Below are positions 52,450 through 62,974 of a stretch of 64,000 nucleotides of DNA, piece after piece (the stretch's first letter is position 1; each line of letters opens with the position of its first letter). The position numbers and the translations under genes were made by a program. The notes under the pieces are model-generated. The model was given only the letters and a program-made list of their open reading frames with translations, searched no databases and was not told the DNA's origin. The stretch is from Piscicola geometra (Eukaryota > Annelida > Clitellata > Hirudinida > Piscicolidae): positions 4,388,590 to 4,452,589 of the forward strand of contig OX030967.1 in NCBI GenBank assembly GCA_943735955.1, written 5' to 3'.

Positions 52450-53388
52450 ACAATAAATGTAAGTATATATCTATATTATATTATTATTATGATTTATTTT
52501 ACAATTATTATTGACCATAATGTGTAAATAAAAATAATAATAAAAAATAAGGATGAAATTAGGAAGCAAGAAATTGATAAATGGAAAATGAGCAGTAAAT
52601 TTGTAAGTTATTGTGATCGGTCGAACAAGTACGTTTTCAGGAAACAGCTGAATGTCGCGGTCGAGCTCGGGGATTTGAGTCTATTGGGAAGACTATTCCA
52701 AAGAGTCGGTGCTGCAACAAAAAAGCTTCTTGCACCTGCATACTTGAGTTTGTAGCTCTGTAGAACTACATCTTTTGACATAGCAGACCTGAATCTTTCC
52801 CTGTGGGGAAGACTTGCTCTCATGACAATGCTACTCGACAAATAATCTGGCCACTCATTAGACAGACACTTGTGCATTAACAAGATGTTTTTGTATTCAA
52901 TTCTGTTTTCAACACGAAGCCAGGGGAGCTCCTTGAGAACAGGGCTGATGTGATCATACTTTCTAGCACCTGTTATGAGCCTAGCTGTGGTGTTGATTAC
53001 AGACTGAATTTTCTGCAGCTGCGTCATTGGCAACCCAGTAAGAATGATATTGCCATAGTCAATTCGACTGAGAACCAAAGCAGAAGCCAATGTTCTCAGT
53101 GAGTCCCTGGTCAATAACCATCTTATGGATCGTATTTGGCGTAAAGAAGCAAAGCAGGTTTGAGTCATCTTGTTGATGTGTGTCGTCATGGTGAGGTCTT
53201 TGTCGAGATAAACTCCTAGGTTTCTGACACTTTCAGAAGGAATTATCTCGTTCTGACAAATGCGAACTGGATCTTTGGGAGTGTGAATAGAGTTTCGACG
53301 GGATGAGAGCCAGATAACTTCAGTTTTGCTGGAGTTAAGTTTCAGTTGATTGGCACCCATCCAAGCAGCAATTTCATCAATACATCAC
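52450..53388 (-). mobile_element. 5'-truncated LINE of a second L2/CR1-type family
   Basis: The minus strand carries the C-terminal part of a reverse-transcriptase frame, then an AT-rich 3' region. Its protein differs strongly from the LINE at 11352, so it is another family. The truncation point at about 53388 is within about ten bases of the ABHD14 splice donor (53394-53395). Confidence 0.8.
52608..53360 (-). CDS. LINE reverse transcriptase C-terminal fragment
   Basis: 250 codons; the same frame stays open to about 53385 (CIDEIAAWMGANQLKLNSSK). Motifs downstream of the YADD box: LNSSKTEVIWLSSRR, SVRNLGVYLDKDL, ALVLSRIDYGN, NTTARLITGARKYDHISPVL and LWNSLPNRLKS. No endonuclease or catalytic palm remains, so it is a dead remnant, although free of stops. 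Confidence 0.85.
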   Translation of the reverse strand: MGANQLKLNSSKTEVIWLSSRRNSIHTPKDPVRICQNEIIPSESVRNLGVYLDKDLTMTTHINKMTQTCFASLRQIRSIRWLLTRDSLRTLASALVLSRIDYGNIILTGLPMTQLQKIQSVINTTARLITGARKYDHISPVLKELPWLRVENRIEYKNILLMHKCLSNEWPDYLSSSIVMRASLPHRERFRSAMSKDVVLQSYKLKYAGARSFFVAAPTLWNSLPNRLKSPSSTATFSCFLKTYLFDRSQ

Positions 53389-53395
53389 CACTGAC

Positions 53396-54126
53396 CTGCC
53401 ATATCTCGTGGTTGACCATGTTGCGTAGGTTTGAAACCGCCTGTAAGCCCAGGTGCTTGTCTTTCGAACCGTAGACTATCAGTACCGGAAGCTGTAGAGG
53501 CGATGTATTGGTGGATCATTAATTATTCTTTGTTTGTAATGGTGGATCATTAATTATTCTTTGTTTGTAATGGTGGATCATTAATTATTCTTTGTTTGTA
53601 ATGGTGGATCATTAATTATTCTTTGTTTGTAATAGTGGATTATTAATTATTCTTTGTTTGTAATGGTGGATTATTAATTATTCTTTGTTTGTAATGGAGG
53701 ATGATTAAGTATTCTTTGTTTGTAATGGTGGATTATTAATTATTCTTTGTTTGTAATAGTGGATTAGTCTTTCAACTGAGTTGTGGAACGAAATAAACAC
53801 AGATGGGGATGAAAAGGATAACGATAATTAAAAAAATAATACAATCTTTACGGCATAAAAACTTAAATTAAGTTTAAAAGAGCACTTGGCACTGTAAGTA
53901 TTCCGAGGGCTCAAAAAGGTCAGTCTGGGTGGGCGCCACAGCAATGAAACCACTCAAGCGGTCAACGCAAGTGTCGGGGATGGGCCGCATGAGGAAGGGC
54001 AGACTGAACGAACCACTCATCGAGGGGAGACCAGGATGGGTCGGGACACGTTGAGGGTGGTCAGTAGGGCTGTTATGCGCTGCGCATGCTTGCTCTGCTC
54101 CAACTTGCCAGTGCTCAAGCCCCAGC
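53396..54126 (-). CDS. ABHD14-like alpha/beta hydrolase, partial, with a 1-nt frameshift
   Basis: Two exons on the minus strand, 53886-54126 and 53396-53491. Exon 1 encodes GWGLSTGKLEQSKHAQRI and TLNVSRPILVSP, then in a different frame SMSGSFSLPFLMRPIPDTC, SGFIAVAPTQTDLF and EYLQCQ. Exon 2 continues in phase 0 with LPVLIVYGSKDKHLGLQ and LRNMVNHEIWQ. This is the order of the ABHD14 family, with the serine nucleophile in S-P-S-M-S-G and the aspartate after IVYG. The frame changes exactly at the nucleophile elbow: one C seems missing from the C run at 54030-54034. Without it the TGA at the next codons ends the frame. Upstream exons (VLLLHG region) and the final histidine exon are not found. It may be a pseudogene or a sequence error. 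Confidence 0.75.
53510..53765. repeat. 31-bp tandem repeat
   Basis: About eight copies of a unit containing TTAATTATTCTTTGTTTGTA and TGGTGGATCA, in the intron between the two ABHD14-like exons. Confidence 0.95.
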
Positions 54127-55584
54127 CTTACAGAGGAATTGTGGTCGGGTGGTGGAGGTGTTAGTGGTTGTCGTGATGATGGGGGCTGCTGTAGAGATTA
54201 TAACTGTCTTGTGGAGTGGATGGTAGGAAGAAGGGGTAGGTGGTTGTTGTAGAAGAGGTGGTAAGGTGTTATGTGGTTGTCGTAGATGGCGTGGTTAACA
54301 GGTGTTGAAAAGAAGGATTTAACAAAATTAAATATAAAAAATACGAATCTATGTATACTGTACTCTATCGAAATAAAAAAAGAATAAGAATAACATTGAA
54401 ATTGTTGAAATCCTTCACTGGTTTGAGCACATGGTAACTAGGTTGAGAATCAATAACGACTGATGCTGCTGTTTATCAAATGCATTGATCGAACGAAGCT
54501 TACTCAAACAGCAATATTTAAACAAATAATTTAATATTTTTGGGTAATATTGAAATCTTAATATCAAATATTGACGAGAAATAAGTATTACTAGAACCAG
54601 CGCGGTTACTTTATGTAATAATCAGTCTTCAGGCCACGTCTGCCACTCATCATTATCCACCTTTGCACTCTCATTTGTCCTTTGTATGTGCTTTCTTGGC
54701 TACGCTAATTGCTATAAGTTTTTTGTTTGTTTTAATTGAATCTATATCAATTTTCTAGAAGACTTATAATAATTTTTATTTGGATGTAATGACAGTGCAG
54801 TGGCTTTTAAATACTGGAGCACGATTCAATCGACTGTAGCCTCAAATGTTGAGATTATTTAAAATAAATACACGAAAGAAAATATAATTTTTATAAATTT
54901 TGAGACGACCTATTTGGACCACAACCTCATAATCCCTATTCTGATGATTAGCTTTAATTGATGATTGAATCAAAGTTTTAGAATCAAATCAAATCAAATC
55001 TATTTGATTGATTGATTGAAATCAGTTCAAATGATCTCCAAATATTCAAACCTCCCAAGTTTACGTCGTTCCCTTCAAAGCTCGTTATAATCTTTTAAAT
55101 CAATTTTTAAAAAGTTGATCACAACGGATGAAAAGCTTAGAAAATAAAAGCTTTTTAATTTTTACAAATAACATACCATGTTAAAATATGAATAACTTGA
55201 AAAGAAAAGGAATTGAATGATAATACTGGGTTCTTCAAAACTCGGAGTAACATTAAACAAATAATATAAAAGTTAAAATTATTATATTATTAAATTTTAC
55301 AACGCATGGCTGACTTCATAGAGTACGTCAGTGAAGGTAGGCTTTTCCAGGAACCAAACCTTTGCCAACCTGAGTATAATGTTTTCACTGCATTTATTTT
55401 GCTTTAAAACTTGCTAATTACATTGAGTTTTTGAAATTTTTTAAATAATACTAGTAATAAAAATTATCTAAGTAAAATTCTCAATTTAAATTAACTTATA
55501 TTTTTCACATAATTTCTCCCAAATTAGAGATATTCCAAAATAACACCAACGACAGCTGCGTCTTTTCTTCAGATTCTACTCCCC
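54127..55584. other. Intergenic / upstream ABHD14 region
   Basis: AT-rich. It contains an ATTG-repeat stub (about 54995-55018) like a LINE tail. At 55306 an ATG opens MADFIEY and is followed by a donor-like GTCAGT in phase 0; this could be a first exon joined to 55573 (giving MADFIEYILLPMDRG...) of the next gene, but the evidence is weak. Confidence 0.4.
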
Positions 55585-57614
55585 ATGGATCGAGGAAACG
55601 GGCCACATGAAAAGAAGGCTATCTACAGTGAAGAAACAGCATCAACACTCCTCCGAACAACAAGTGAAATTATTTCTCTTGCCAGCCATTTATCCACATG
55701 CAAACACCGAAATGATTTGATTTTTCGACTGAATCAAATCCGACAGAATTTCACCAGTCGCCAGAGCGTGTGCATCGTGGGCAAAGACAAACTCCAAATC
55801 AACCTCGTCAAGCAGACACTCCATTGCCTCACTCCTCCCCTCTCCATCCCCTTCGAATCTTTCCACTTCCGACTGGATGATGACCTCCGCGATGATGCCT
55901 TGCTTGCTGCCAAGGTCAGCAAAAGATACTGCTGCTGTGTTGATTGTTTAATGCTAGTTTGGGGAAATAAAAATAAACTTTAAATTTGTAAACGTTGATT
56001 TTGTGGTATTCAAACATTTTCTTACATTTAATTTGTATCATGAATGATGAAATTATTGCTGTGGATAAAAAATTATTTTTCTGGATGAAAAAAATATTTT
56101 TCTGGATGAAAAAAATTTTTTTCTGGATGAAAAAAATATTTTTCTGGATGAAAAAATTATTTTTCTGGATGAAAAAATCATTTTTCTGGATGAAAAATTA
56201 TTTTTCTGGATTAAATAATCATTTTTCTGGATGAAAAATTATTTTTCTGGATGAAAAATTATTTTTCTGGATGAAAAATTATTTTTCTGGATGAAAAATT
56301 ATTTTTCTGGATGAAAAATTATTTTTCTGGATGAAAAAATTATTTTTCTGGATGAAAAAATTATTTTTCTGCATGAAAAAATTATTTTAATGGATGAAAA
56401 AATTATTTTTATGGATGAAAAAATTATTTTTATGGATGAAAAAATTATTTTTATGGATAACAAATTATTTTTATAGATGAAAAAATTATTTTTATGGATA
56501 ACAAAAATTATTTTTATGGATGAAAAAATTATTTTTATGGATGAAAAAGTTATTTTTATGGATGAAAAAATTATTTTTATGGATGAAAAAATTATTTTTA
56601 TGGATAAAAAAAATATTTTTATGGATGAAAAAATTATTTTTATGGATAACAAAAATTATTTTTATGGATGAAAAAATTATTTTTATGGATGAAAAAATTA
56701 TTTTTATGGATGAAAAAATTATTTTTATGGATGACAAAATTATTTTCATGGGTGAATCTTCTAAGACGGCGCAATCGATCGGCACATTGCAGGTGATCCT
56801 CGTTGCGACGTTCCAGGCAGGCAGAAAGTTGTTGGATGGGCAGGGAGATGAAGGGCAACTGGACGCTGCCTATGCCGAAGTGTGCAGAAATGGAGGTAGT
56901 AGAAGCGGGTGGAACTTTCTTTTGCATTAGCAGTGGTTATGTTGACGTTTTAAGTTTGTTATAGAGTGATGATTTAAGTTAAATTTGAACCAACTCTTAT
57001 ACCTAACTTTCTAAACAAATTGAAGACCAAGTGATGGTGATATACTTCAACCTTCCATCTGTGCTCTACCCCCGTTCTCCACAAGCCCATCTCTACCACC
57101 CACTCTTGACCCATTTGATTTTTCCTCAACAACCACTCGTCAGAAACCTGGCTCGAAAAGGACTTTTGCTGACTTTATGCGAAGATGACGCTTCCTTGAA
57201 CACTCTGCAGCAAAGTAGACTGCTAAAATGGCTCAGTTCTGTTCCTGAGAGTTTCAAAGGAGAAATAAAAGTCGGGAATCAATTAATCAAGAAAGATGAA
57301 AAAGTTAAATATGTCGTAGGAAATAAAAATGTTGTTTTTGAAAATGGATGGTTCGATGGTGAGTTGTTAAGGAAAGATTCTTCGAAAGGATTTTGGAGAT
57401 TCGCTGTGATGAAAAAGATTTCACAGAAGACTTCAAAGTAAATTGAATATATAAAAAAATTCCTTAACTTAATTCTTTCCCACTATTACATAACAGGAAC
57501 AGTGAAAGTGACGATGACACAAGTCAAGAGACTGTTCCCTTGTTATATCACAAAGGCCATAAAGGCAAGAATGCAAACTTCCTTAGGAGCTTTTCCTATG
57601 GAAGCTACAACTAG
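55585..57614 (+). CDS. Unrecognised four-exon protein
   Basis: Exons 55585-55914, 56793-56895, 57026-57437 and 57497-57614 join in phase to 320 aa. The ATG lies 12 nt after an acceptor (TTCTTCAG at 55572), so a 5' untranslated or small coding exon precedes it. Exon 1 reads SEIISLASHLSTCKH, QSVCIVGKDKLQINLVKQTLHCLTPP; exon 2 VILVATFQAGRKLLDG; exon 3 VMVIYFNLPSVLYPRSPQ, then a Lys-rich segment with FENGWFDGELL. The C-terminus is polar with DSD and HKGHKGK. No signal peptide, membrane span or repeats. The SHLSTC...VGKDKLQ...HCLTPP stretch recalls the DENN-like part of C9orf72 but the rest does not, so I make no assignment. Intron 1 carries a 700-bp minisatellite. Confidence 0.65.
56060..56755. 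repeat. 21-bp tandem repeat TTATTTTT(C/A)TGGATGAAAAA, about 32 copies
   Basis: The left half (56075-56370) carries TTCTGGATG, the right half (56385-56745) TTATGGATG. The variant switch is sharp around 56370-56395. The array is in intron 1 of the 55585 gene. Confidence 0.95.
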
Positions 57615-58048
57615 TTTGCAGAATCTAATAGAAACACACCAAGCAAAATACTGACTTTTTCATGAGAATTGTCAATTACATTTTAAAATTTCATCTTTTT
57701 CAATAAAAATAAGTCATAATTATTGATTACTTACCCTTTTTAAGCAATATTTGAACAAAAACACTGAATGAAACGCTGTATACATTATTATTATTATGAT
57801 TTAAAATTTAAAAAATAACTTTTTGAAATTTAATTTCATAAAACTATTTATGTTAAAAATTACGTGCTTTTATTTATTGACATAAAGTTAACTCTGTTTT
57901 TAAACGCTTTCAGTATGAAAATTCTACACATTTATTATGAGTTATAAATGTTAACATCTTCTTAAATGCAATATTAGAAAAATTTTCTAAAATAAACAAA
58001 CAACATGTTTTAAAAATCGAATATAGTTAACAATAAAAAGATTTTCAA
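57615..58048. other. Intergenic, AT-rich
   Basis: AATAAA near 57703. A fragment at about 57770-57800 (AACGCTGTATACATTATTATTATTA) looks like an L2-type LINE/SINE tail with ATT repeats. No gene. Confidence 0.5.
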
Positions 58049-60943
58049 ATGACTTCAAAAGCTAACATACAGGAAAAGTTTGCAACATTTGTGATGACAG
58101 GCGACACTATAATTAAGACGAATTCAGTACTACAAAATGATAAAGTTCGCGGTTTTGCAAATTGTGGTGAGAATGCAATGAATAGTTTGGACTTGGCTGG
58201 TGAACACACAGTGATTACAAGGGCTGATGGGTTCAATGCAGACCAACAACCATCTTCTCCACAAAAAAATGGTTTAAGTAAGCTTCGAGACGAGAAGGAA
58301 AATAATGCAGAACTGATCCGAGAATATTTTCCATGCACTGACAGAAGGGTTGTCCAATTGGAGGTTCCGCCTGATGACATCTCAGCAGAAGATGAAGAGT
58401 TCCAGCAGCTTTCCCAAGCAGACGACTTCCCACCTCCGCCTGACCACTTCTTCACCCAGTCGACCAGCACGGACAGCTTCTGTGCCTTCACCTCCATTTC
58501 GAGTACACCACAAAACGTCTCGCACGACAGCTGCACTTTCACTCTCGGAGCTTCGTCCTCGAACAATCTTTCAGATGCAACCAACTCGTCAGCATTTCAA
58601 AGCAAGATGAACACTCACTCATCGGAGAATGAACTTCTCAAAAGCACCCTCAAAGACGCCTCGCAAAGGTCGCCACATGATTTGAAGTCACCAGACAAGC
58701 ACGACCAGACCGGCTCGCAACTGAGGATCTACAGGAGCCACGAAAACTACTTGCAACTTTTAGGTCCATTTGAATCTGGTCCATTTGAATTTAGTCCATG
58801 TGAAGACAGTCCGTTTAATGAGGCGATTTCAATGGACGCTTTGAACTTTGAGGAGATTAAAAGCTCCCTCAACAATGTGGAGGCGTTTTTGAACTCGGAC
58901 GGTCTTTGTGACATCATCCACTTCAACAAGAGAGCCTCAAATCTACCAGGAAATTTTTTATCACACCCACAACTCAACTCACATCCTTCCACACCCCAAC
59001 ACGCTTCTCTAGCACTAGCATCATCACCACAACCAACATCATCATCACAACCACCAACATCATCATCATCAGCATCAGGAGTGTACCTTCAAGAAAATTC
59101 TCAACAAGTGAACACCAACAACAACTATAACAACCTCCTACAACTGCATCCCACTCATCCTCCACACAACAACACTCTCAACAAACCACAACAACCTCTT
59201 CATCACCCCACTATAAAGGGTTCAACTAAACCATCCAACTGGCTGCCCAACAACAACCAACCAATCAAGCCCACTCTCTCACCAATCGATAATAAGAAAC
59301 CATCAACACACAACCACTCACTGAGTTCAATGCCTGATGGCACAACTACCACAACTGCAACACCAGCAGGAATCAAGAAAACAACACTACGCAACACCCC
59401 AACAAAAACAGCCTCCCATCTCACCACCACACCTAAAACTATCCACCCCATCACCACACCCATCTCTACCACGCTCACCACTACACCCACAACCAACCAT
59501 GCTTCAATAGCAACCAACCAACCCACTACACTCACAACCACAACACCAACCATCCCAGCCACACCCACATCCACCCACCTGACCACTCTTTCTTGCCTAC
59601 AACTGCAGGAAAGGACCTCCAACTGCACTCTTGACCTTGCCTGTGCCGACCTTTTGGCTCTCAAACTATTCCAATTAGACGGCTTCAGCAAAACAGACGT
59701 CTGCAAGCGTCTCTCAAAGGCAGATCCCTTCTCCCTCTCGGTCGGAAGAAAGTACTTGCAGTTTTTTGACTTCGAAGGGCTTAGCCTTGACCTAGCCCTT
59801 CGGAAGTTCCTGGGGGCAGTGGTGATGGAGGGAGAGACGCAGGAGAGGGAGAGGTTGTTAGGCCACTTTTCGCACCGTTTCCTGCAATGCAATGCATCAT
59901 TCCAGCTTTCTGAAGACGCGTGCCACACCCTGGTGTGTGCTGTGGTGCTGTTGAACACTGACCACCACAAGCAGCAAGTGCAGCAGAAGATGAACTTGAA
60001 TGAATTCATCGGCAACCTGCATGGACTTAACGATAGTTGCACCGACTACCCCACCTCCCTCCTCACCACCCTCTTCCACTCCATCGCTGCTGACCCCCTT
60101 CCTTCCTTCTCTCCCACCCTCTTGGACTCCACCTCCTCCTTTTCCTCCAAACACTGCATAGAAACCGCCCTACACCTCAAAGCCTCCAGCCAATCCACCA
60201 ACCCTTTCCTCGTCGTTCCAGACGCAGCAAGCGCCAAGGAGTACAAGAAGGGCTACGTCCTGAAGAAGAATTGCGCTTCAGCGGGCGGCCAGCGCACGGC
60301 ACTCGGCAAGCGTGGTTGGAACATGTACTTTGCAGTCCTTCGCGACATGGTGTTGTACCTCTACAAGGACGTCCAAGAGGCGCTCAAGGCACGAAAAAAC
60401 TCTTTCCGTAAAGGCCTCGACCACTGCCACCACCACCTGCGCGTGCACCACAGCCTGGCCAGACCAGCCCACGACTACACCAAGAAACCATTCGTCTTCC
60501 GCCTCAACACATGTGACCAAGCTGAATACCTCTTCCAGACCAGCGATGAAGCGCAGTGTCAGTCGTGGATCGAGAGTGTCAACTTGGTGGCGGCGAGTCT
60601 CTCGGGCGCGCCTCTGCCGCCCGCAGTTGACAGCAACAACGACTTCCAGCGTGGCCTCATGCCCTCCTCCTACACCCGCTTCAACCTGCGCGAACAGTAC
60701 ACGCACACGTTGAAGCTGCTGGAGGAGACGCAGGCAAGTCTTGAACTACATCGTGCTGCCACTGCTGCAACTACCACCACTGCCACTGCTGCAACCACCA
60801 CTGCCACTGCTGTAGCCAACAACAAGACGTTGCCGATGCAGGCGCAGGCCAAGCAGAAGGAGGAGTTCTTGCTCTTCGAGGTGGAGAGGTTCAAGGTGTA
60901 CACTAGAATCCTGAAAGACAAGATGAATGGAGTGATAAGTTGA
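58049..60943 (+). CDS. EFA6/PSD-type Arf6 guanine-nucleotide exchange factor (SEC7 + PH)
   Basis: 964 aa in one exon. Residues 1-520 are polar and disordered, with an acidic segment (PPDDISAEDEEF) and Thr/Pro-rich low complexity. The SEC7 domain spans about 535-700: ALKLFQLDGFSKTDV, DFEGLSLDLALRKFL, GETQERERLLGHFSHRF and AVVLLNTDHHKQQVQQKM. A PH domain follows at about 730-850 (KKGYVLKKN, RGWNMYFAVLRDMVLYLYKD, PFVFRLNTCDQAEYLFQT, WIESVNLVAASLS), then a helical C-terminus (LRE...TLKLLEETQASLE, EEFLLFEVERFKVYTRILKDK). This SEC7-PH-coiled-coil order is EFA6/PSD; these proteins activate Arf6 at the plasma membrane. AATAAA overlaps the region right after the stop. The absence of introns is unusual for this family and for this window. 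Confidence 0.93.
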   Translation: MTSKANIQEKFATFVMTGDTIIKTNSVLQNDKVRGFANCGENAMNSLDLAGEHTVITRADGFNADQQPSSPQKNGLSKLRDEKENNAELIREYFPCTDRRVVQLEVPPDDISAEDEEFQQLSQADDFPPPPDHFFTQSTSTDSFCAFTSISSTPQNVSHDSCTFTLGASSSNNLSDATNSSAFQSKMNTHSSENELLKSTLKDASQRSPHDLKSPDKHDQTGSQLRIYRSHENYLQLLGPFESGPFEFSPCEDSPFNEAISMDALNFEEIKSSLNNVEAFLNSDGLCDIIHFNKRASNLPGNFLSHPQLNSHPSTPQHASLALASSPQPTSSSQPPTSSSSASGVYLQENSQQVNTNNNYNNLLQLHPTHPPHNNTLNKPQQPLHHPTIKGSTKPSNWLPNNNQPIKPTLSPIDNKKPSTHNHSLSSMPDGTTTTTATPAGIKKTTLRNTPTKTASHLTTTPKTIHPITTPISTTLTTTPTTNHASIATNQPTTLTTTTPTIPATPTSTHLTTLSCLQLQERTSNCTLDLACADLLALKLFQLDGFSKTDVCKRLSKADPFSLSVGRKYLQFFDFEGLSLDLALRKFLGAVVMEGETQERERLLGHFSHRFLQCNASFQLSEDACHTLVCAVVLLNTDHHKQQVQQKMNLNEFIGNLHGLNDSCTDYPTSLLTTLFHSIAADPLPSFSPTLLDSTSSFSSKHCIETALHLKASSQSTNPFLVVPDAASAKEYKKGYVLKKNCASAGGQRTALGKRGWNMYFAVLRDMVLYLYKDVQEALKARKNSFRKGLDHCHHHLRVHHSLARPAHDYTKKPFVFRLNTCDQAEYLFQTSDEAQCQSWIESVNLVAASLSGAPLPPAVDSNNDFQRGLMPSSYTRFNLREQYTHTLKLLEETQASLELHRAATAATTTTATAATTTATAVANNKTLPMQAQAKQKEEFLLFEVERFKVYTRILKDKMNGVIS

Positions 60944-61766
60944 AGAAAAATAAATAGCGCACAACTTAGTTATAAATAATATGATTAATTTTATTATTAT
61001 TATTCTTCTTTTTAGTTATATATATTTGAAATAATTCAAAGTAAATTCAGTAAATTAAATCACAGCATGTAATTAAGTCAATGAATGCCAAGTATTCTGA
61101 GCTTATCTACGTTTATCTTCAATCATTAGCCCCCGTAATTAAACTTATTCATTATATATTGATTTATTAAATTATATATTATTATATATTTGTATTATGT
61201 TTTTAATCATTTTCATTATTATTATAATATGTTTATGTATATTTCCAGAGGAAAAAATATTTAGATTAATGCAATAATACACTACTTTTTTTAACTTTTT
61301 CTGGTGCATTATGTATGGAAGTCTTTGTGATAATAATAAATGAATAAGTAGTAATAATACTATCTGCTATTTTTTGGAATATATAGAGAATTCGTTTTCT
61401 TAATATGTCGAATATGAATATGTATTTTTGATAGAATTTTTGATAGAATTTTTGATAGATTTTTTGATATATTTTATACTCATATAAACGTCATATTTTT
61501 AACGCATATTTAAACACGTTGTTTGCATTCCTCAAATACAGAACGCAATTATGCGTTACAAATGGTTGAGTAGCGTTAAATTATGCTCTAAAGATTGATG
61601 TGCGTTGCAGCGTTAAATTATACGCTACAAATTGATATACAGCGTTAAATTATACGCTATACAAATTTGATGTGTAACGTTGAATTATACGGTAAAACTA
61701 CTGATTTAGAGCTTAGTTCTATGGTACGGCAGAATCAGTTCATTCGGTTGTTTGTCACAATCACAA
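60944..61766. other. AT-rich intergenic sequence with minor tandem repeats
   Basis: TTTTTGATAGAA repeats at 61427-61470 and GCGTTAAATTATACGCTA-type repeats (about 30 bp, three to four copies) at 61560-61700. No gene. Confidence 0.6.
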
Positions 61767-61913
61767 TTATTGCCAGCTTCCCAAAGTGTTCATTTCAATG
61801 CGGTACCTTCCATCCACACACAGAATCCCAGTAGCAGTGTTTGGCAGGCGTTTCAAAGCAATCTCGTAGTCTGCAATCTCTTCCCAAAGAGAGTTTTTGA
61901 GAATTTTTTCTTT
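61767..61913 (-). CDS. Possible terminal exon of an unrecognised minus-strand gene
   Basis: After an AATTTAG acceptor, 48 codons and a stop: ILKNSLWEEIADYEIALKRL, TATGILCVDGRYRIEMN, GSWQ. Composition is protein-like with no repeats. It may belong to the decayed coding remnant at 62430-62750, about 0.5 kb upstream on the same strand, or to an intact gene outside. Not recognised. Confidence 0.4.
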   Translation of the reverse strand, partial: KEKILKNSLWEEIADYEIALKRLPNTATGILCVDGRYRIEMNTLGSWQ

Positions 61914-62234
61914 CTAAATTAACACAGGTTTTAGAAATTATTTGTTTATAATACTTTTTAAAAAGATAATTATATTATTATATTGTATCAAGTTTGTTCG
62001 CTTTGTTTCACTGGTCAAAATGTGTTTTTTTGCATTCCACTGTTTGATTGTTATCATAGGCCGTTTGTAACGTTGCACCGTTGAGTTCTCACACTAGTCT
62101 GCATTTCTGTTATCTCCACTCCAGTTCATTCTTCAACGTTACTTTGACTAAGGCATTTTCATTAACATCGGTGATTTTCCATATGCTCTATCAACATATC
62201 CATAATGCACCCCACATCTTCCGTCTACACAAAC

Positions 62235-62372
62235 CCACCCAATCGTCATCATCACCACAATCGTCATCATCACCACAATCGTCATCATCACCACAATCGT
62301 CATCATCACCACGATCGTCATCACCGCCACAATCGTCATCATCACCACAATCGTCATCATCACCACAACATC
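62235..62372. repeat. 18-bp tandem repeat TCGTCATCATCACCACAA
   Basis: About eight copies with CGATCG and CCGCC variants. Confidence 0.95.
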
Positions 62373-62429
62373 TATCTTGTGCAATAAATGTCATAATATA
62401 TCTACTCGCTAATTCTCGCGTGAGTTTTG

Positions 62430-62750
62430 ATATCGATTACGGAGTTAAGAGAGACACTTTGGCATACTTTCGATCCAGTTTGGCCATGGACTTCTCAATG
62501 CAGGTTGCTGTCGAGAAGGCCATGACTTTGCGACGCTTTTGCTCGATTATTCATACAATGTGATTGTCCACAACGTCTCGACGTCCGAAAACCATTCCTT
62601 AAAAGTCGCTTCAGAGGCTGCGTCCAGAAGTCCATCGCTCAGGATAAATATAGTTCGATCACTTCCTCACCAGATTGGCACATTCCACACACATAAGCCG
62701 GGAGATTTTCTTGCAAAAGTACAAGATTTTCGGGATTAATGCAGACTTGG
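62430..62750 (-). pseudogene. Decayed coding remnant of unknown origin
   Basis: On the minus strand one frame reads SCTFARKSPGLCVWNVPIW, a TGA stop, then GSDRTIFILSDGLLDAASEA, TFKEWFSDVETLWTITLYE and a TAA stop. The theme resumes in another frame with EQKRRKVMAFSTATCIEKSM and AKLDRKYAKV. The protein-like runs broken by a stop and a frameshift suggest an old coding copy. Family not recognised. Confidence 0.4.
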
Positions 62751-62974
62751 TTCTAAGGCATAATGGTCTTACTCCTGGTTCAAGGATGCCTTACCCTCAG
62801 AATACATTAATGCTTTGAGCGAATCGCTCTGAATAAAGGGACAAATCCATTCTTTTTCTTGACATAAACACCTCAAAATGCTTTATTAATGATAAAATAA
62901 TTTCAACTTTGAAAGCTTTTTGTTTCAATTGTCTTCTTTAAGGAGTTCGAACCTCCATTCAGTTCTTAAGCAAC
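62751..62974. other. Short intergenic region
   Basis: A CTGAATAAAGGGAC segment at about 62830 could be a polyadenylation signal or SINE tail on the plus strand. Nothing else seen. Confidence 0.35.
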
